From the NCBI RefSeq assembly GCF_019219025.1, contig NZ_JAHUWN010000024.1, positions 1 through 64,000 on the forward strand: a DNA stretch of 64,000 nt. The letters run 5' to 3'. Below the pieces are notes generated by a model. It had not been told where the DNA came from. It saw only the letters and a program-made list of their open reading frames with translations, and did no database searches. Origin of the DNA: Bacillus sp. sid0103 (lineage in GTDB: Bacteria > Bacillota > Bacilli > Bacillales_B > DSM-18226). A program made the translations under genes and the position numbers. How positions within the stretch are numbered: the stretch's first letter is position 1; each line of letters opens with the position of its first letter. Below are positions 18,700 through 28,577 of the stretch, piece after piece.

Positions 18700-19623
18700 T
18701 TACAAGGAATAGATGTCAATATCCTTAAAAATAATAGGTTGGTCTAAAAATGGAGCATGACATATAATCTTCTCTTGAGTAAAAGGATGATTGAACTCAA
18801 GCTTTGCTGCATGAAGTGCTTGTCTTTGAACAATCGGTCTCCCTCCATACAACGTATCTCCAATTAAAGGATGTCCCATATGACTTAAATGAACCCTGAT
18901 TTGATGCGTTCTCCCCGTATCGAGCCAACATTTGACATAGGATTGCTGCTTCTCATTGTCTACCTTTAATATAGCATAATGAGTAAGCGCAACTTGTCCT
19001 GATGGAGACACTCTTCTTTTCGTTGCATGATGGCGATCCCGCCCAATCGGTTTATTAATTGTCCCTCGTCTTTGTTTAACTATTCCGTGAACTAAAGCTA
19101 TGTAGGTTCTTTTAATTTTCCTTTTAACGAGCATATTGTCCATTATTGCCCCTGCTAATGCATGTTTGGCAAGAAGGATGGCACCTGATGTGTCCCGATC
19201 TAAGCGGTGAATTTGCCGAATATTTCTATTTTCCCCTTTTGCTTGCAGATAGAATTGCACAGCATTTACAAGTGTATCATGGTCTGCCTTTGGATCATTT
19301 GGATGAGTATTCATAAAGGGTGGTTTGTTAATTACCAAAATATGTTCGTCTTCATATAGAATTTCTATTTCTATGTAGTTTGGGAAAATTTCTATATTTT
19401 CTTCTTCAAATAGTTTCAATTGTAACTTGGACCCCTTGATAAGAGGCGTATTCCAGTTAGCCCGCTCCCCATTAACTAACACTTTATTCTCCATTCTAAA
19501 AGAGTGAGTTAATTTTTTAGGGGAATCAAAGACATGTCTAAAAATATCAGCCACGGTTATGCCATTCCATTCTAAAGGAACAGTTATTTGAAACCATTCT
19601 CCCATTCGCATTGTGTTAAGCAT
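18700..19623 (-). CDS. yhcT: RluA-family pseudouridine synthase (YhcT-like)
   Basis: A 307-residue RNA pseudouridine synthase. The catalytic motif HRLDRDTSG (Asp142) follows an N-terminal S4-like region (~25-75, KVLVNGE). The family signatures INKP, RTHQIRVHLSHMGHPLIGD and LHA are in order. The RNA target site is unknown for this subgroup. AAGGAG is seven bases before ATG. The yhcU-like gene lies divergently 107 bases away; yhcT and yhcU are neighbours in B. subtilis, which supports the assignment. Confidence 0.88.
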   Translation of the reverse strand: MLNTMRMGEWFQITVPLEWNGITVADIFRHVFDSPKKLTHSFRMENKVLVNGERANWNTPLIKGSKLQLKLFEEENIEIFPNYIEIEILYEDEHILVINKPPFMNTHPNDPKADHDTLVNAVQFYLQAKGENRNIRQIHRLDRDTSGAILLAKHALAGAIMDNMLVKRKIKRTYIALVHGIVKQRRGTINKPIGRDRHHATKRRVSPSGQVALTHYAILKVDNEKQQSYVKCWLDTGRTHQIRVHLSHMGHPLIGDTLYGGRPIVQRQALHAAKLEFNHPFTQEKIICHAPFLDQPIIFKDIDIYSL

Positions 19624-19730
19624 GTAATTCTCCTTCAGGTTATAATTACCACAGTTAATACTGACTTAGTTATGATATTCTTATCATATATAATATGACA
19701 GAAATAAGCGATGGCAAAGGTGGGTTATAA

Positions 19731-20117
19731 GTGAAAATTGTGTTTGCCTCGACACCAAGTCAAGAAGAGGAAATTAACGGACTGGTGAGGTATATCTATT
19801 CGAATATATTTCCGCTCTATTTTACTGATGAGGAGATTCGTCAGTTTGAGCGATTAAAAGTTCTGCACACTTCAGAAGATTTCAATACATTAAAAGATGC
19901 TTTTCAGGTCATGACTTGCATTCAAACATTAATCTCAATTTTAGAAGCCTCTCAACTAGATGAACAATATACCTCACTATTTAATAAGAATGTTGAGACA
20001 TTAAATGAGTTTGGCTTGTTGTTTCCCTTTAAATATGAACACTTTGAAGAGGCGAAATGTATTAGAACTTCCATGCTTAGTATTTATTCAAAAGCCGATA
20101 ATGAGTTATTAATATAG
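19731..20117 (+). CDS. yhcU: YhcU-like protein (DUF5365)
   Basis: A 128-residue acidic, probably helical cytoplasmic protein beginning MKIVFASTPSQEEEINGLV. Length and opening sequence match YhcU of B. subtilis as I remember it, and the neighbouring yhcT supports this. Its function is unknown. GTGG sits upstream of the ATG in a weak ribosome binding site. A hairpin terminator follows directly. Confidence 0.7.
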   Translation: MKIVFASTPSQEEEINGLVRYIYSNIFPLYFTDEEIRQFERLKVLHTSEDFNTLKDAFQVMTCIQTLISILEASQLDEQYTSLFNKNVETLNEFGLLFPFKYEHFEEAKCIRTSMLSIYSKADNELLI

Positions 20118-20122
20118 GTAAA

Positions 20123-20155
20123 AAAAGTCTGCACCTGCAGACTTTTATTTTTTTT
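20123..20155 (+). terminator. Terminator after yhcU
   Basis: An AAAAGTCTG...CAGACTTTT stem followed by a long T-rich run. Confidence 0.85.
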
Positions 20156-20311
20156 CCTACTAATAGGAGTGGTTTTTGAGGTAATATAGAGAAAGAACTG
20201 AATAATTTTAGTTCTACGAAAATTGTCGGCTAATTTCATGAGATTTTTAAAGGAGTAACCAAGATGAAATTAGAAACAATATACGGTAGACATAATTTGG
20301 AGGGAATCGTC

Positions 20312-22054
20312 ATGGACTGGAAAAAGACAGCGAAAAGTTGGATGGAATTTGACAGATTGGATACTGAATTACAGAACCAGTTAAAAGATTTAACAAAGGA
20401 TGAGAGGCAATTAGAAGAGGCCTTTTATAAAAATTTAGAATTTGGTACTGGCGGAATGCGTGGAGAAATTGGGGTTGGTACCAACCGCATGAATCTCTAT
20501 ACTGTTCGAAAAGCATCGGCCGGACTGGCGGCATACATAGAAAATTATGGTAGCGAAGCGAAACAACGAGGAGTTGTCATTGCTTATGATTCCCGTCATA
20601 AATCTCCAGAATTTGCGCTGGAGGCTGCTAAAACATTAGCCACAAAGGGTATACAAACCTATGTCTTTGATGAATTAAGACCTACTCCTGAATTATCATT
20701 TGCCTTAAGATATTTAAACGCCTTTTCAGGCATTGTAATAACTGCAAGCCATAATCCTCCTGAGTATAATGGCTATAAAGTGTATGGGTCGGATGGTGGC
20801 CAACTGCCACTAGAAGCAGCAGACCAGGTTATTGCCAAGGTAAATGAGATTGAAAATGAATTATTGATTGAGGTAGACAGTGAAGAAACATTAAGAGCAG
20901 CCGGATTAATTAAGACAATTGGTGCGGAAATTGATCAAGCCTATATAGAAAAATTAAAAACAATATCTGAGAATCCAACCCTTGCTGAAGAAACGGATCT
21001 CAAAGTCGTTTTTACTCCGCTGCATGGGACTGCTAACAAGCCTGTCCGTGCTGCACTAGAAGCATTAGGATATGAAAATGTAACGATTGTCAAAGAACAA
21101 GAACTTCCTGATCCAGAATTTTCAACGGTAAAAAGTCCTAACCCAGAAGAACATGCTGCCTTTGAATTAGCGATTCGTGATGGAAAAAGAATAGGCGCAG
21201 ATCTTCTTATTGGAACAGACCCAGATGCAGACCGTTTAGGGATTGCTGTATTAAATCCTGAAGGTGAATATGTAGTCCTCACCGGTAACCAAACTGGGGC
21301 CCTATTACTTGATTATATTATTACCCAGAAAAAGGGAAAAGGAACCCTTCCTGAAAATGGAGTGGTGTTAAAAACAATCGTTACTTCAGAAATCGGTCGG
21401 AAAATAGCTGAGGCCAATCAGTTAGAAACAGTCGATGTGTTAACAGGATTTAAATTTATCGCAGAAAAAATCAATGAGTATGAGAAAAAGGGTAATCGTA
21501 CATTTTTATTTGGATACGAGGAATCCTACGGATATTTAATTGGTGATTTTGCCCGTGATAAAGACGCTGTTCAAGCGGCTCTCTTAGCAACAGAGGTTTG
21601 TGCTTATTATAAGAAGCAAAGCATGTCCCTCTATGAAGGATTAATGCAGGTCTTTGAAAAGTATGGGTATTACCAAGAAGGCTTACGCTCCTTGACTCTA
21701 AAAGGGAAAGAAGGAGCAGAGACGATTCAACAGTTATTGGCTTCCTTCCGAAGAGAGCCAATTACAAGCCTAGGAACATTGGCAGTTTCTACTGCGGAAG
21801 ATTATTTAACAAGTACTCGAGTAACGGATAATGGTGAGGAAACGATTGATTTACCAAAATCGAATGTCTTAAAGTATACATTTGAGGACGGTTCATGGGT
21901 TTGTTTACGACCATCTGGTACGGAACCAAAGGTGAAATTCTATTTTGGTGTCAATAGTAAAAGTTTAGAAGAAAGCAAAGCAAAACTAAGAACAATTGAA
22001 AATGATTTTATGTCGTTAGTTGATAATAAAATGAAAATGGTTCAGGAAATTTAA
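20312..22054 (+). CDS. pgcA: Phosphoglucomutase / phospho-sugar mutase
   Basis: A 580-residue alpha-D-phosphohexomutase interconverting glucose-6-phosphate and glucose-1-phosphate, which feeds UDP-glucose, teichoic acid and glycolipid synthesis. Signatures: [18 protein letters not shown], the phosphoserine loop TASHNP (~residue 145), the metal-binding loop [17 protein letters not shown] and the C-terminal RPSGTEPK. B. subtilis PgcA (581) starts at the equivalent of MDWKK, which has GGAGGG seven bases upstream. An in-frame ATG at 20264, also with a good site (AGGAG, 8 bases), would add 16 residues. Confidence 0.95.
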   Translation: MDWKKTAKSWMEFDRLDTELQNQLKDLTKDERQLEEAFYKNLEFGTGGMRGEIGVGTNRMNLYTVRKASAGLAAYIENYGSEAKQRGVVIAYDSRHKSPEFALEAAKTLATKGIQTYVFDELRPTPELSFALRYLNAFSGIVITASHNPPEYNGYKVYGSDGGQLPLEAADQVIAKVNEIENELLIEVDSEETLRAAGLIKTIGAEIDQAYIEKLKTISENPTLAEETDLKVVFTPLHGTANKPVRAALEALGYENVTIVKEQELPDPEFSTVKSPNPEEHAAFELAIRDGKRIGADLLIGTDPDADRLGIAVLNPEGEYVVLTGNQTGALLLDYIITQKKGKGTLPENGVVLKTIVTSEIGRKIAEANQLETVDVLTGFKFIAEKINEYEKKGNRTFLFGYEESYGYLIGDFARDKDAVQAALLATEVCAYYKKQSMSLYEGLMQVFEKYGYYQEGLRSLTLKGKEGAETIQQLLASFRREPITSLGTLAVSTAEDYLTSTRVTDNGEETIDLPKSNVLKYTFEDGSWVCLRPSGTEPKVKFYFGVNSKSLEESKAKLRTIENDFMSLVDNKMKMVQEI

Positions 22055-22101
22055 TCAACTTCATTACCAACCAAGAACCTCATCATGGAAGGAAGAAAAA
22101 C

Positions 22102-22824
22102 ATGCTTAAAGACCAAATTGCTATTGTTACAGGTAGTTCAAGAGGAATTGGCAAGGAAATTGCACGAAAACTGGCCGAACAAGGAATGAAATTAACGATC
22201 GTGGGCAGTTCCTCACAAATATCACAAACAGCTGAGGACCTTAAGAATATGGGCTATGCCAATGTATTGCCTATCCAAGCGGATGTCTCTAAGGAAGAGG
22301 ACATGATTGCTGTTGTGAATAAGACAATTGATACTTATGGTTCTGTAGATTTACTTGTTAACAATGCAGGTGTCGGCTTCTTCAAATTAACGGAAGAAGT
22401 ATCCCTAGAGGAATGGAAAAAAGTATTCGAAGTAAATGTTCAAGGTGTATTCCTAGCCACAAAAGCGGTCTTACCACATATGAAAAATCGTAAATCAGGT
22501 ACGATTATCAACATTTCTTCAGACGTTGCTAGGTATACCATTCCAAATGGTGCGGCATATACAGCTACCAAATATGCTGTCCAAGGATTTTCTGGTTCAG
22601 TAGCTCAAGAAGTTCGTGAATATGGAGTTCGTGTAGGTACGGTTAATCCAGGTATGGTTGATACGTATTTTGCAGAGTCTACTCAAGGATTGCCTGAAAA
22701 AGAGGATTGGCTCAAGGTAGAAGATATAGCGAACGCAGTTGTATACATGGCTTCGGCACCAAAGTATATGATGATTGATGAAATTATTTTACATCCATTT
22801 GCTCAACAATATCCGATAGCATAA
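22102..22824 (+). CDS. Short-chain dehydrogenase/reductase (FabG-like)
   Basis: A 240-residue classical SDR with the cofactor motif TGSSRGIGKEIA (~10-21), NNAG (~87-90) and the catalytic Ser and YxxxK in ISSDVARYTIPNGAAYTATKYA. Such proteins reduce 3-ketoacyl-ACP or other ketones with NAD(P)H; the substrate is not predictable here. GGAAGG precedes the ATG. It follows pgcA by 47 bases and has its own strong terminator. Confidence 0.88.
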   Translation: MLKDQIAIVTGSSRGIGKEIARKLAEQGMKLTIVGSSSQISQTAEDLKNMGYANVLPIQADVSKEEDMIAVVNKTIDTYGSVDLLVNNAGVGFFKLTEEVSLEEWKKVFEVNVQGVFLATKAVLPHMKNRKSGTIINISSDVARYTIPNGAAYTATKYAVQGFSGSVAQEVREYGVRVGTVNPGMVDTYFAESTQGLPEKEDWLKVEDIANAVVYMASAPKYMMIDEIILHPFAQQYPIA

Positions 22825-22859
22825 ATAAGATAATCAAAACCGTTTGTTTTGAATGTTAA

Positions 22860-22892
22860 AACACGGCTTCCATTCGAGGAAGCCGTGTTTTT
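22860..22892 (+). terminator. Terminator after the SDR gene
   Basis: A perfect 11-bp stem AACACGGCTTC/GAAGCCGTGTT, followed by a T run. Confidence 0.92.
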
Positions 22893-22957
22893 TGGTGGTG
22901 GAATTCTTTGGTCCGGTAATTAATGTTTCTCAACTTAAATGGTATTCACTTGTTAAT

Positions 22958-23212
22958 TTAGGAAAGACTAAACATCGGTATCTCATTAGGGTCAGGATCT
23001 ACGGTTTCATTCGCATGGTCAATGTAGCGCAGCAGGTTGTATAGTGTCGTTTCAATTACCGCGTAATCACGTTCGAAATTGTATGCATGCAGGAATTGCT
23101 CAATTCGTTTCGATAAAAATTGGTCTTTTGTTCGTACCATTAAAATCAGCAAATTATCCCACTCGGAACGATGTGTATAATATAACGCTCGATCATAATC
23201 CATTTTATTCAT
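22958..23212 (-). CDS. yhdB: YhdB-like small protein
   Basis: An 84-residue soluble protein with MDYDRALYYTHRSEWDNLLILMV near the N terminus, which I recognise as close to B. subtilis YhdB. No function is known. GGAGGAG is well placed before the ATG, which supports a real gene. The rest is helical and charged (FLSKRIEQFLHAYNF). It is monocistronic and opposite to its neighbours. Confidence 0.65.
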   Translation of the reverse strand: MNKMDYDRALYYTHRSEWDNLLILMVRTKDQFLSKRIEQFLHAYNFERDYAVIETTLYNLLRYIDHANETVDPDPNEIPMFSLS

Positions 23213-23361
23213 TTGTTTTATCTCCTCCTTATTAGGAGTTGAGATTATTGTATGATATTTTGAGGAGAACTTTCACAGAAAATGTTGGACACCCACTGGT
23301 TACGCTGTTTTCAACATTTACCTGTATATATTTTTTTTGATTGAACAAAGGGGAGGTTTAT

Positions 23362-24348
23362 TTGGCTAAAATTATTACCTGTATCATCATCTTGTTTTCC
23401 GTTCAGCAGGAAAATGTGACAAGCGCCAAAATAGTTAATGCCAATACACGTTATAGTTATGAAATGTTAGAAGATGACCTATCAAAAATAACCCAAAAAT
23501 ATAAAGAGAAAATAAACATCAAATCAATCGGAACATCTCATTTTGGGCGGGATATTTGGGCAATCAAGCTCGGAAAAGGAAAGAAAAATGTAGTCATGAT
23601 TGGTTCACATCATGGCCGGGAATGGATGACTAGCCTTTTGCTAATGGAAATGCTTGAGTCGTATGCATCCACTTATAATGAGAGGAATTTTTTTGGTTTC
23701 AAGTCCCATCAAATATTTAATGATGTCTCTATTTGGTTTGTGCCAATGTTAAATCCTGATGGTGTTTCCATTCAACAGAATGATTTTAAGAGTTTTCCAT
23801 CTCATCATCGAAAACTTTTGGTAAAGATGAATGATGGATCCGCTAACTTTAAGCGATGGAAGGCTAATGGGATGGGAATTGACCTGAACAGGCAATATCC
23901 TGCCGGTTGGGAACGTCTCGATCAAGAATCTGTATTTCCTTGGTATAAATTTTATAAAGGAGAGAAACCTCTTGAATCGAAAGAAGTAAGAGCCTTAACA
24001 AAATTTATTAGTGAAATCAACCCCTCGATCGCTGTTGCTTATCATACAGCGGGAAGAGAAATTTATTGGAATTATAAAAATGGAAAAAACTTAAAACGAG
24101 ATAAACAGATTGCAAAAAAAGTCTCGAAATTAACGGGGTATAAATTAGCGATGCCGGTGCAAAATGCAATAGGAGGCGGATTCACCGACTGGTTTATTAC
24201 TACATATCACAGACCAGCGTTGACAATCGAAATTAGTCGCTATGTTGGTGAAACCAATCCACCCTTATCGATTTTTCATAACGAATGGAAACGAAATCGA
24301 TATGTTGGCTTAAAGCTCGCGAAAGAGGCTAAAAAAATCTCAAATTAA
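23362..24348 (+). CDS. Secreted M14 family zinc carboxypeptidase
   Basis: A 328-residue peptidase. The zinc ligands and catalytic residues of the carboxypeptidase A family are visible: SHHGREW (HxxE), the distal His in AYHTAG and the catalytic Glu in LTIEISRY. LNPDG and DLNRQYPAGW are typical of bacterial gamma-D-glutamyl-diaminopimelate peptidases acting on peptidoglycan or spore cortex peptides. The TTG at 23362 has AAGGGGAGGT upstream and gives a short hydrophobic signal (KIITCIIILFSVQ); the earlier TTG at 23341 has no such site. Confidence 0.85.
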   Translation: MAKIITCIIILFSVQQENVTSAKIVNANTRYSYEMLEDDLSKITQKYKEKINIKSIGTSHFGRDIWAIKLGKGKKNVVMIGSHHGREWMTSLLLMEMLESYASTYNERNFFGFKSHQIFNDVSIWFVPMLNPDGVSIQQNDFKSFPSHHRKLLVKMNDGSANFKRWKANGMGIDLNRQYPAGWERLDQESVFPWYKFYKGEKPLESKEVRALTKFISEINPSIAVAYHTAGREIYWNYKNGKNLKRDKQIAKKVSKLTGYKLAMPVQNAIGGGFTDWFITTYHRPALTIEISRYVGETNPPLSIFHNEWKRNRYVGLKLAKEAKKISN

Positions 24349-24438
24349 AGCATACTTGCCTATTGTTTTTTCTATCTTGTTTCATCATTCCCCTTTTTTC
24401 TTCATACATTGTGGTAAGAGGAAAAGGGGGAATGGCAA

Positions 24439-25854
24439 ATGAACGTGGAAGGTCGTAATGCACTTGAATATGCTATCAGTGAAATCACTGAAATCGCAAC
24501 CGGGTTTGGTTTGGATTTTTATCCGATGCGCTATGAAATTTGTCCTGCTGAAATCATTTATACATTTGGGGCCTATGGTATGCCAACCCGATTTTCACAT
24601 TGGAGCTTCGGGAAGCAATTTCACAAAATGAAACTGCATTATGATTTAGGTCTTAGTAAAATTTATGAACTAGTTATTAATTCAAATCCTTGCTATGCTT
24701 TTTTGCTTGACTCTAATACCCTTATTCAAAATAAACTAATTGTAGCCCATGTTTTAGCACACTGTGACTTCTTTAAAAATAATGTTCGCTTTCAAAACAC
24801 TAAGCGGGATATGGTTGAAAGCATGGCTGCCACGGCAGAAAGAATCCATCAATATGAGATTCAATATGGAAAAAAAGAGGTTGAAACCTTCCTCGACGCA
24901 GTATTGGCCATTGATGAACATATTGATCCCTCATTGATGAGACCAAAGTTATCTTGGTCTATTGGGGATGACGAGGAAGATGATGACCACGAAGTTCATT
25001 CTGCAACGCCTTATGATGATCTATGGAGTTTAGATGATAAGGATAAAAAGGAAACGAATCAACCAAGGAAAAAGAAATTTCCTCCAAAGCCAGAGAAGGA
25101 TTTATTATTATTTATTGAAACCTATAGTAGAGAGTTAACAGATTGGCAACGAGATATCCTAACCATGATGCGGGAGGAAATGCTATACTTTTGGCCGCAG
25201 CTGGAAACTAAAATCATGAATGAAGGCTGGGCTTCTTATTGGCATCAACGGATATTAAGGGAAATGGATTTAACAAGTGGTGAAGCAATCGAATTTGCAA
25301 AGTTAAATGCCGGAGTGGTGCAACCCTCCAAAACGGGTATCAATCCATATTATCTAGGAATAAAGATTTTTGAAGATATTGAAGAGCGGTACAATAATCC
25401 AACAGAAGAAATGAAACGAAGAGGAGTACTGCCAGGGTCTGGAAGAGAGAAAATCTTTGAAGTTCGAGAAGTGGAATCTGATATTTCCTTCTTGCGAAAC
25501 TATCTGAATAAGGACTTGGTCATGCGAGAAGATATGTATCTTTTCCAAAAACAAGGAAGGGACTACAAAATTGTCGATAAACAATGGGAACAGGTTCGTG
25601 ATCAGCTTGTTAATATGCGTGTAAATGGGGGATTCCCATACATTACAGTCAATGATGGCGATTATTTAAAAAATGGTGAACTTTATTTAAAACACTGGTA
25701 TGAAGGTGTGGAACTTGACGTTAAATATTTGGAAAAAGTTCTTCCTTATATACAACAACTGTGGGGCAGACCTGTCCATATCGAATCGATGATTGAAGAA
25801 AGAAAAATGTTGTTCTCCTATGATGGAAAAGGGGTGCATCGCAAATATTTGTAA
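24439..25854 (+). CDS. spoVR: Stage V sporulation protein R
   Basis: A 471-residue cytoplasmic protein, matching B. subtilis SpoVR (468), needed for normal spore cortex formation; its biochemistry is unknown. Conserved regions include [13 protein letters not shown] (~26-38), the [12 protein letters not shown] stretch, [18 protein letters not shown] and [27 protein letters not shown] precedes the ATG. It is monocistronic, between the peptidase gene and its own terminator. Confidence 0.97.
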   Translation: MNVEGRNALEYAISEITEIATGFGLDFYPMRYEICPAEIIYTFGAYGMPTRFSHWSFGKQFHKMKLHYDLGLSKIYELVINSNPCYAFLLDSNTLIQNKLIVAHVLAHCDFFKNNVRFQNTKRDMVESMAATAERIHQYEIQYGKKEVETFLDAVLAIDEHIDPSLMRPKLSWSIGDDEEDDDHEVHSATPYDDLWSLDDKDKKETNQPRKKKFPPKPEKDLLLFIETYSRELTDWQRDILTMMREEMLYFWPQLETKIMNEGWASYWHQRILREMDLTSGEAIEFAKLNAGVVQPSKTGINPYYLGIKIFEDIEERYNNPTEEMKRRGVLPGSGREKIFEVREVESDISFLRNYLNKDLVMREDMYLFQKQGRDYKIVDKQWEQVRDQLVNMRVNGGFPYITVNDGDYLKNGELYLKHWYEGVELDVKYLEKVLPYIQQLWGRPVHIESMIEERKMLFSYDGKGVHRKYL

Positions 25855-25862
25855 TTTCTTTA

Positions 25863-25896
25863 GGCTATCTTGTACTATCAAGATAGCCCATTTTTA
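25863..25896 (+). terminator. Terminator after spoVR
   Basis: A perfect 10-bp stem GGCTATCTTG/CAAGATAGCC followed by TTTTT. Confidence 0.9.
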
Positions 25897-25964
25897 TTTA
25901 GAAAGGAAATCATTTCATGAATGTATAGGTTGATGTAGTGAACACTATGCTTAAAAGGGGATAA

Positions 25965-26723
25965 ATGACGATGAAACAAACACTCAGCCCAAATGTTCTA
26001 TCTGTTTTAGAAGACAAAATTAAATTAATTAAAACACAAAAAGGAGCAATTTACATAGTCGGTCCGATAAGGCTCCCAGTTAATTTATATGGTGAAACGG
26101 TCGTTTTCCATTGGTACTGTTGGCTGAATTGCAATGAAGTAACCGAAGATTTTGAAAGAATTATTGAAAAATTATCTTCGGTCAACCTAGCCGAGTTTCA
26201 ACAATCCAGTGTTTTAGTATATGGTGATTTTGAATATGCAGATGATGCAATCATAAGATTTCATTCGATTTGCCATACGGGGGATATTTTCGGGAGCAAA
26301 AGATGTGATTGTGGTTTCCAATTAAAACAATCAATGAAAATGATTTCAGAACATGGTACGGGAGCATTATTTTATTTGGCTAACCATGAAGGAAGAGGAA
26401 TTGGACTATTTAGCAAGGCGATGGCATATGTACTTCAGGAAAACGGATATGACACTGTTGAAGCAAATGAAGGCCTTGGATTTGTAGATGATTCCAGAAA
26501 TTATGGAGATGCTATTTTAGTCCTTAAAGCATTACGATCAAAACCTGTAACACTTATGACAAACAACCCGAAAAAATTAGCAGCCTTAAAAAACGCTGGT
26601 TTAGAGGTCTCAGGCAGACAGCCTTTATGGGGAGATGTATCTGAGTATAACGAAAAATACCTTCAGACAAAAATAAAACGTTCGGGTCATTTAAAAGATA
26701 AGGAGACTTGTCCAAATGACTAA
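25965..26723 (+). CDS. Stand-alone GTP cyclohydrolase II (RibA type)
   Basis: A 252-residue enzyme opening the GTP imidazole ring, the first step to riboflavin-type pyrimidines. Zinc ligands C103, C114 and C116 (CHTGDIFGSKRCDCG) follow the family spacing; HEGRGIGL and LGFVDDSRNYG are also present. It lacks the RibB domain fused in the usual Bacillus RibBA and has an N-terminal ~85-residue extension instead. No FMN riboswitch is visible in the 110 bases upstream. It overlaps ribD by 8 bases. The start may be ATG 25965 or 25971. A second route beside a main rib operon is likely. Confidence 0.88.
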   Translation: MTMKQTLSPNVLSVLEDKIKLIKTQKGAIYIVGPIRLPVNLYGETVVFHWYCWLNCNEVTEDFERIIEKLSSVNLAEFQQSSVLVYGDFEYADDAIIRFHSICHTGDIFGSKRCDCGFQLKQSMKMISEHGTGALFYLANHEGRGIGLFSKAMAYVLQENGYDTVEANEGLGFVDDSRNYGDAILVLKALRSKPVTLMTNNPKKLAALKNAGLEVSGRQPLWGDVSEYNEKYLQTKIKRSGHLKDKETCPND

Positions 26724-27822
26724 CCATGAATTTTATATGGATTTAGCTCTAAAAAATGCTAAAGCTATGAAAGGACAAACAGATCCCAATCCACTTGTCG
26801 GGTCTGTAATTGTGAATGATGACCGAGTAGTCGGATTCGGTGCTCATTTAAAAGCGGGAGAGCCGCATGCTGAAATTCACGCTCTACGAATGGCTGGTGA
26901 AGCAGCAAAGGGTGGGACCATCTATGTGACATTAGAACCATGTTCCCATCATGGCAGGACAGGCCCTTGTGCTGTTGCCATCGTTGAGGCTGGAATAAAA
27001 AAAGTTGTTATTGCGACACTTGATCCCAATCCGGTTGTTTCAGGTAATGGGGTTAAGATTCTAAAAGATGCAGGAATAGAAGTAATCATTGGAGTTCATC
27101 AAGAGGAATCCCAGAAGATGAATGAAGTTTTTAATAAATTTATTGTGGAGAAAAGGCCATTTGTCACATTAAAATCAGGGATTACCTTAGATGGAAAAAT
27201 TGCCACTTACACTTCCCATAGTAAATGGATTACTTCGGAAGAATCCAGACATGATGTCCACCACTTAAGAAATGAAAATATGGCCATTCTCGTAGGTGTC
27301 AATACAGTGATAAAAGATAACCCAGAATTGACAACGAGAATACCAAACGGAAGAAATCCAATTCGTGTCATTCTTGATACCACGTTAAAAATCCCATTAG
27401 AATCAAAAGTGGTTACCGATAACCTTGCTGAGACCTGGATTTTTACAAGTGAGAATTATGATAAAGAAAAGGAAAAAACCTTAACGTCTTTAGGATTGAA
27501 AGTTTTTGTTACAAATGGAGTGGAAAAAGTAGATCCAAAAGAAGTTGTGCAAGTACTAGGAAAGAACCTAGTTTCTTCTGTATTAATAGAAGGCGGAGGG
27601 ACGATTAATGCATCTTTCCTAGAAAATAAATGTATTGATAAAGTAATACTATACTTTGCCCCAAAATTAATCGGTGGTAAGGATGCACCAACATTCCTGG
27701 AAGGGACAGGAATGGAAAAGATGGGAGATGCGGTAGAGCTATTAGACACATCTATCATAAAAATTGGTAAAGATTTTAAATTTATTGGCTATCCAAGTTA
27801 TACAAAAGAGGGAATTAAGTAA
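26716..27822 (+). CDS. ribD: Bifunctional riboflavin pyrimidine deaminase/reductase
   Basis: A 368-residue two-domain enzyme. The N-terminal deaminase domain (~1-145) has the zinc motif HAEIHAL and PCSHHGRTGPC; the C-terminal reductase domain (~150-365) has KSGITLDGKIA, WITSEESRHDVHHLR and LIEGGGTINASFL. It deaminates and reduces the product of GTP cyclohydrolase II to 5-amino-6-ribitylaminouracil 5'-phosphate. Both neighbours overlap it (8 bases upstream, TAATG downstream), so the three genes are translationally coupled. Confidence 0.95.
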   Translation: MTNHEFYMDLALKNAKAMKGQTDPNPLVGSVIVNDDRVVGFGAHLKAGEPHAEIHALRMAGEAAKGGTIYVTLEPCSHHGRTGPCAVAIVEAGIKKVVIATLDPNPVVSGNGVKILKDAGIEVIIGVHQEESQKMNEVFNKFIVEKRPFVTLKSGITLDGKIATYTSHSKWITSEESRHDVHHLRNENMAILVGVNTVIKDNPELTTRIPNGRNPIRVILDTTLKIPLESKVVTDNLAETWIFTSENYDKEKEKTLTSLGLKVFVTNGVEKVDPKEVVQVLGKNLVSSVLIEGGGTINASFLENKCIDKVILYFAPKLIGGKDAPTFLEGTGMEKMGDAVELLDTSIIKIGKDFKFIGYPSYTKEGIK

Positions 27823-28397
27823 TGAGATTTGGTTTTGATATAGACGATACATTAATAAATCTACGAGAGCATGCCTTTAATATATACAATCGAAGGTTGA
27901 ATCAAAGTGTTCCGATTGAAATATTTCACAATCTCAAAAGAGTTGAAATACATGAGCCATTTGGGTTGACTGAAGAACAAGGGAAAAAAATGTGGAATAA
28001 TTCTTTAGAAGAAATTTATTATACATCATGTCCTGCCTTCCCAAGTGCTGTTAAAACCTTGCAAGAACTAGATAAGAAAGGGCATGAAATATACTATATT
28101 ACGGCAAGACCTAAAGAACATGGTGAACGAACAAAGGAATGGATGAGAGAAAACGGCTTTCCTGTCAATGATGAAAGATTTTTTTATGGAATGCAAGATC
28201 ATGAAAAGGTAGAAATCATTAAAAAGTTACATCTCGATTATTATTTTGATGATAAACCTGAAGTATTAAATACATTACTTAACCATTCAATTAACATTTT
28301 TCTCAGGGATCAATCCTATAATAGGCATCTGGATTTACCCCGTATTAAACATTGGACTGATCTTGAGGAAATAATTAAAGTTAGTAAAAATTTATAG
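27822..28397 (+). CDS. HAD-superfamily 5'-nucleotidase-like phosphatase
   Basis: A 191-residue phosphatase of the NT5C-type HAD group. Motif I is FDIDDTLIN (nucleophile D5), motif II is YITARP and motif III/IV is DYYFDDKPE. It starts on the last base of the ribD stop codon. HAD phosphatases supply the missing dephosphorylation step of riboflavin synthesis (in B. subtilis, Cof-type YcsE, YwtE and YitU), so this gene may remove the phosphate from the RibD product; a general nucleotidase is the alternative. Confidence 0.8.
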   Translation: MRFGFDIDDTLINLREHAFNIYNRRLNQSVPIEIFHNLKRVEIHEPFGLTEEQGKKMWNNSLEEIYYTSCPAFPSAVKTLQELDKKGHEIYYITARPKEHGERTKEWMRENGFPVNDERFFYGMQDHEKVEIIKKLHLDYYFDDKPEVLNTLLNHSINIFLRDQSYNRHLDLPRIKHWTDLEEIIKVSKNL

Positions 28398-28403
28398 AAG
28401 ATA

Positions 28404-28438
28404 AAAGCTATCTTGTAACTGCAAGATAGTTTTTCTTT
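28404..28438 (+). terminator. Terminator of the ribA-ribD-HAD operon
   Basis: A CTATCTTG/CAAGATAG stem extended by A-T pairs and followed by TTTTTCTTTT. Confidence 0.85.
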
Positions 28439-28489
28439 TGTATTAAAATTTTAAAGAGTGTCTTTTTTATAACAATCTTTCAAATACCA

Positions 28490-28545
28490 TTGACATTGAT
28501 AATCATTCTCTTTATAATTATAAATGTAAATGATAATCATTATCA
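28490..28545 (+). promoter_or_regulatory. Consensus sigma-A promoter with two Fur boxes
   Basis: TTGACA (28490-28495), a 17-base spacer and TATAAT (28513-28518) form a perfect consensus promoter. TGATAATcATTCTCT (28497-28511) lies in the spacer, and TGATAATcATTATCA (28531-28545), an exact 7-1-7 Fur box, lies just after the expected start of transcription. Strong iron repression of the downstream lipoprotein gene is expected. Confidence 0.88.
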
Positions 28546-28577
28546 ATAAAATAAAAAAACAAACCGGGGGAAACACA

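Noticed and set aside
25855..25964. FMN riboswitch before the ribA-ribD operon
   Set aside because: The gap is too short and holds only the spoVR terminator; no conserved RFN segments are visible.
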